Source: Xylophilus sp. GW821-FHT01B05 | GTDB taxonomy: Bacteria > Pseudomonadota > Gammaproteobacteria > Burkholderiales > Burkholderiaceae_C | NCBI GenBank assembly: GCA_038961845.1 | Contig: CP152408.1 | Location: 1,426,001 to 1,490,000, forward strand | DNA length: 64,000 nt | Reading direction: 5' to 3' | In this document: positions 60,907 through 64,000 of the stretch, piece after piece | How positions within the stretch are numbered: position 1 is the first letter of the stretch | Layout of the letters: the number at the start of each line of letters is the position of its first letter | The notes under the pieces: generated by a model | Database searches by the model: none | What the model was told of the DNA's origin: nothing | What the model saw: the letters and a program-made list of their open reading frames with translations, nothing else | Made by a program: the position numbers and the translations under genes

Positions 60907-61311
60907 TCAGCGCGTGCGCGCCAGCCGCTTGGCGTTGGCCACGGCCCGGCGCCGGATGGGGGTGAGTCCCTGGTTCAGCACGCCCAGGGTGGCGCCCTGC
61001 ATCTGCTGGGCGGCGCGCGCCATCGAAGGCATGCCGCCACCCATCCAGGGCGACCAGCAGGCGCGTGCCATGGACATGGCCATCTCCTGCTGCGCCCGCA
61101 GCATCTGCAGGCCCATGGCATTCCAGGATTCGGTGAAGGCGGCCACCTTCTCTGCGCCCATCAGGTGGAATTCCTTCTGGTCGCGTGCGGTCGGCTGCGG
61201 GCCGGCAGCGGCCATGCGGGCCATGCGATGGGCCACGACCTGGGGCGAGGCCATGGCAATCTCGGCGATCTGGGCGGCGACGTGGCGGCCTCGGCGTGTG
61301 GAACTGGACAT
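60907..61311 (-). CDS. phasin-like polyhydroxyalkanoate granule protein (tentative)
   Basis: A 134-residue basic, helical protein. The blocks VAAQIAEIAMASPQVVAHRM, then ARDQKEFHLMGAEKVAAFTE and SWNAMGLQMLRAQQEMAMSM resemble small Comamonadaceae proteins annotated as PHA granule-associated. It ends in an Arg-rich tail. No signal peptide. The role at PHA granules is inferred from resemblance only; it could equally be an unrelated helical protein. An 8-bp-arm palindrome lies 69 bases upstream. Confidence 0.6.
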   Translation of the reverse strand: MSSSTRRGRHVAAQIAEIAMASPQVVAHRMARMAAAGPQPTARDQKEFHLMGAEKVAAFTESWNAMGLQMLRAQQEMAMSMARACWSPWMGGGMPSMARAAQQMQGATLGVLNQGLTPIRRRAVANAKRLARTR

Positions 61312-61379
61312 GTTTTTCTCCTGGGCGGCGTGGTCTGGGACGGCCGACCGTCTGGTCCTGGCGGGGCCTTGCGAGTCGA

Positions 61380-61399
61380 ATTAAGGGAAAACCCTTAAT
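61380..61399. promoter_or_regulatory. operator-like palindrome upstream of the phasin-like gene
   Basis: ATTAAGGG and CCCTTAAT, perfect 8-bp arms around AAAA. It lies between the GNAT gene and the phasin-like gene, 69 bases before the latter's start. Confidence 0.6.
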
Positions 61400-61448
61400 C
61401 TCGCGGGTGCAGCCTACTCCGCATTTGGGTGGCCAGGTGCTTCAAATG

Positions 61449-61907
61449 TCATATTTCGGGCGCGGGCTTGTGCATGAACACGCTCAGCGGGTCATCCGCA
61501 TAGTCGCCGAACGGCCCGCTGCGGCTGTAGCCGCTGCGCTCGTAAAAACGGATCGCCGCAGCCTGGCGCACCCCGGTTTCGAGCCGGAGCAGGCGGCAAC
61601 TCTTGGCCGCCGCCTGGGCTTCGAGGAAGCCCAGCAAGGCCTCGGCAATGCCCTGGCCCCGCTGTGCGGGACGCACGAACATGCGCTTGATCTCGCCGTA
61701 GTCCGCATTCAAGACCACCGCCGCGCAGCCGATGGCATTGCCCGCCGGGCCGCGTGCGACGGCAAACAGCACATTGGGCTGGCTCAGCGCCGCCATGTCG
61801 ATGCCGTGGTGGCTTTCTGGCGGGTACAAGGGCCGCTGGTAGGCGTCGAGTTCATCGATGAGACGAATGATCTCCGGCTGGTTGGGGTGTTCCAGGGCGA
61901 TGGGCAT
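61449..61907 (-). CDS. GNAT-family N-acetyltransferase
   Basis: A 152-residue GNAT enzyme. The acetyl-CoA pyrophosphate loop is RPAQRGQGIAEALL (Q/RxxGxG/A), preceded by EIKRMFV and followed by LETGVRQAAAIRFYERSGY, typical of the fold. The start at 61907 is the compact choice; an ATG at 61946 would add 13 residues. Acceptor substrate unknown. Confidence 0.82.
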   Translation of the reverse strand: MPIALEHPNQPEIIRLIDELDAYQRPLYPPESHHGIDMAALSQPNVLFAVARGPAGNAIGCAAVVLNADYGEIKRMFVRPAQRGQGIAEALLGFLEAQAAAKSCRLLRLETGVRQAAAIRFYERSGYSRSGPFGDYADDPLSVFMHKPAPEI

Positions 61908-61950
61908 GAGTAGGACTGCAGTGGTGTGGACGTCGGGGAGGGGCATCCAC

Positions 61951-62721
61951 TCAGCATGGCGTGGCCTGAAAGGTCACGTCAGCCATCCGAAATAGTCCGT
62001 TGAGCAAATTGGTCGTGACCCGAGCCCTATTGAGCGCAATGTCTGCAAGGAAGGTGATCGCCATGCCGAGATAGGCAAAGTAGGCGAAGCCTACGTAATC
62101 CCCGAAGAAGATGGTGTGCAGCCAGTTTTGGTTGAACAGATAGAAATAGCCGACCAGCGCGGCTGCTCCCAGCAATACGAGGCTGGGCAATGCCAACTGG
62201 AGGCCCGCTCGCTGACGCAGCACGGTGGTGAGGCCGAGGAGCCCGAACACAATGGCGTTGGCCCCTGTGAAGATTCGAAACTCGCGCGTAAGGGACTCGG
62301 CTACCTCCATGTATTTGGTGCGGATGAATACGGCCAAGCGCGCGTTGAGGCTTGCAATTTCGGTGCCTTTGCCATCGACGATACCTGTCATCGTCTTGTC
62401 GATGGCTTTTCTGCATGTGCAGTCGGCGTTCCGCATCTCGGCGGCGGTTGCGGCAACCCTCAGATGCAGATCGGGCAGGAGTTGGCGTTTCTGCCCGTCA
62501 ATCTCAGACGTACTGTTTTCCGACATGCGTCGCCGCGCAAGATCTATGAGTTTGCTGTTCCCCAGGGGGGCGAGCTTCTCACCTACCCTGCGTTCGACTT
62601 CGAAGAGCATTACCTCGCGAGCGGCAGATTCGGCAAAGGTCGGGTGGACATACGAGAGAATGAACACAGATCCGAACAGCAGCAGGCCAACGAAGCTTAG
62701 GGTGAGGGCGAATGTACGCAT
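61951..62721 (-). CDS. hypothetical membrane protein with DCTC motif
   Basis: A 256-residue membrane protein that I do not recognise. TM1 is at about 1-22 (MRTFALTLSFVGLLLFGSVF), then an extracytoplasmic helical region of about 150 residues, and three or four TM segments in the last 90 residues. The helical region has a CxC pair in ADCTCRKAI and a stretch rich in Arg and Lys. An alternative start at 62754 would add 11 residues. The coding and flanking DNA looks lower in GC than its neighbours, which may point to later acquisition. It separates lolA from rarA with three other genes. Confidence 0.65.
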   Translation of the reverse strand: MRTFALTLSFVGLLLFGSVFILSYVHPTFAESAAREVMLFEVERRVGEKLAPLGNSKLIDLARRRMSENSTSEIDGQKRQLLPDLHLRVAATAAEMRNADCTCRKAIDKTMTGIVDGKGTEIASLNARLAVFIRTKYMEVAESLTREFRIFTGANAIVFGLLGLTTVLRQRAGLQLALPSLVLLGAAALVGYFYLFNQNWLHTIFFGDYVGFAYFAYLGMAITFLADIALNRARVTTNLLNGLFRMADVTFQATPC

Positions 62722-62929
62722 ACCGATGCAATGCAGCTTGACGGCGGAATACATGCTGTGAGCTATCCCGCCCAACAGTGCCGAGCCGGTGCCGGACATG
62801 TGGAGGGGCGCATGGGGCCGACGGAAGCCTGCTGAGATTTGAAAGACCGAATTCTCATTGGAGTAGGCAGTTCTGGGGGCGCCGCTCGTCCATTTCTCCA
62901 CCACCGCTGCGCCGCGCTATAACCCCCCG

Positions 62930-64000
62930 ATGGCGAAGACTCCTGCGGCAATGGCCGCACCCCCCCACCAGCCGCTGGCCGAACGCCTGCGGCCCAAGAC
63001 CTTGGGCGACGTGATCGGCCAGCAGCACCTGCTGGGCGAGGGCATGCCGCTGCGCATTGCCTTTGAATCCGGCCGGCCGCATTCCTGCATCCTCTGGGGC
63101 CCGCCCGGCGTGGGCAAGACGACGATTGCGCGGCTGATGGCCGACGCCTTCGATGCGCAGTTCATCAGCATCAGCGCGGTGCTGGGCGGCGTGAAGGACA
63201 TCCGCGAGGCGGTGGAGAAGGCGCTGATCGCGCGCGACGGGCTGATGGCGCAGAGCACCATCGTCTTCGTGGATGAGGTGCACCGCTTCAACAAGAGCCA
63301 GCAGGATGCCTTCTTGCCGCATGTGGAATCGGGCCTGTTCACCTTCATTGGTGCGACCACCGAGAACCCGTCCTTCGAGGTCAATTCGGCGTTGCTGTCG
63401 CGTGCCGCGGTCTATGTGCTGCAGCCCTTGTCGGAAGATGATCTGCGGCAGATCGTGCTGCGCGCTCAGGCCATTCAAGCGGTGCCTGCCATCGAGAAGG
63501 TGGCGGAAGACCGGCTGATTGCCTACGCCGATGGCGATGCGCGCCGGCTACTCAACACGCTGGAGACCTTGTCGGTAGCCGCCGCCAGCGAGCAGCGCGA
63601 CCCGATCGACGATGCCTGGCTGCTGCGCGTGCTGGGCGAGCGCATGCGTCGCTACGACAAGGGCGGCGAGCAGTTCTACGACACCATCAGCGCGCTGCAC
63701 AAGTCGGTGCGCGGCAGCGATCCGGACGCGTCGCTGTACTGGTTCGTGCGCATGCTCGACGGCGGCGCAGACCCGCGCTACATGGCGCGGCGCCTGGTGC
63801 GCATGGCCAGCGAAGACATTGGCCTGGCCGACCCGCGCGCGCTGCGCCTGGCGCTGGACGCGTCCGAGGTCTATGAGCGCCTGGGCACGCCAGAGGGCGA
63901 GCTGGCGCTGGCGCAATGCGTGGTCTACCTGGCCATGGCACCCAAGAGCAACGCCGTCTACAAGGCCTACAACGCGGCCCGCGCCTTTGTAAAGCAGGAC
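62930..64000 (+). CDS. rarA: replication-associated recombination protein RarA (MgsA; 3' end outside the window)
   Basis: AAA+ ATPase related to clamp loaders that acts at stalled replication forks. 357 residues are present; the frame runs off the right edge. The N-terminus PLAERLRPKTLGDVIGQQHL is typical, Walker A is GPPGVGKT (57-64), Walker B VFVDEVHRFNKSQQD, sensor 1 GATTENPSFEVN and the arginine finger SRAAVYVL. The ATG at 62930 is preceded by a C-rich run with no clear Shine-Dalgarno. It is the third member of ftsK-lolA-rarA, separated here from lolA by four minus-strand genes. Confidence 0.95.
   Translation, partial: MAKTPAAMAAPPHQPLAERLRPKTLGDVIGQQHLLGEGMPLRIAFESGRPHSCILWGPPGVGKTTIARLMADAFDAQFISISAVLGGVKDIREAVEKALIARDGLMAQSTIVFVDEVHRFNKSQQDAFLPHVESGLFTFIGATTENPSFEVNSALLSRAAVYVLQPLSEDDLRQIVLRAQAIQAVPAIEKVAEDRLIAYADGDARRLLNTLETLSVAAASEQRDPIDDAWLLRVLGERMRRYDKGGEQFYDTISALHKSVRGSDPDASLYWFVRMLDGGADPRYMARRLVRMASEDIGLADPRALRLALDASEVYERLGTPEGELALAQCVVYLAMAPKSNAVYKAYNAARAFVKQD

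Overview
The window is GC-rich, densely coded and has the gene content and intergenic repeats of a betaproteobacterium of the order Burkholderiales, most likely family Comamonadaceae (Acidovorax / Variovorax / Xenophilus relatives). This rests on the single LolC/E-type permease, the RpfE-type regulator beside recJ, the tctABC transporter genes, a second infA, and three families of short dispersed repeats. It looks like chromosome: it carries recJ, ileS, lspA, ribF, purN, trxB, ftsK, lolA, rarA, rpmB and rpmG. I saw no rRNA, tRNA, CRISPR array, prophage or transposase gene.

Layout. 1-2030 (minus): recJ (cut by the window edge) and an RpfE-like gene. 2124-5056 (plus): a MntA/HepT toxin-antitoxin pair, then lolF and lolD. 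5067-9157 (minus): serine protease, MoxR ATPase, DUF58 and VWA protein. 9297-13554 (plus): tatD, a DNA glycosylase, a spermidine-synthase-like protein and a GspE-type ATPase. 13714-22418: tctBA, a divergent LysR gene, tctC, a gamma-glutamyltransferase homologue, a DMT exporter, an SDR and a quinone oxidoreductase. 22575-24591: a LysR gene and an SBF-type transporter. 24776-32316 (minus): LacI regulator, ABC importer, GpdQ-like phosphodiesterase and Na/Pi cotransporter, which read as one organophosphate or phosphate module. 32515-33089: a ParE/RHH toxin-antitoxin pair with a near-ideal operator. 33147-37668 (minus): ribF-ileS-lspA. 37872-43588: HNH nuclease, esterase lipoprotein, two acyl-CoA dehydrogenases, yceH and purN. 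43639-46722: an EF-hand protein divergent from a two-component system. 46719-50451: DUF1653, a MITE-like element, an M48 peptidase and rsmB. 50583-54981: desaturase, infA, a DUF2917-like gene, a MocR regulator, rpmG and rpmB. 55237-64000: trxB, a Crp-family regulator, ftsK, lolA, a four-gene minus-strand insert, and rarA (cut by the window edge).

The most unusual layer is repetitive DNA. Family A (eight copies plus a fragment) begins within a few bases of a stop codon, in the same direction as the gene, in seven of eight full copies. Family B (eight copies) overlaps coding DNA: the recJ start, the purN stop, part of rsmB and the lolA signal peptide. Family C forms long inverted repeats. A 277-bp element with 29-bp terminal inverted repeats fills the divergent promoter region of the M48 and DUF1653 genes.

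Functionally, lolF, lolD, lolA and lspA cover lipoprotein maturation and export. The 24.8-32.3 kb block suggests uptake of a phosphodiester or related organophosphate with release of phosphate.
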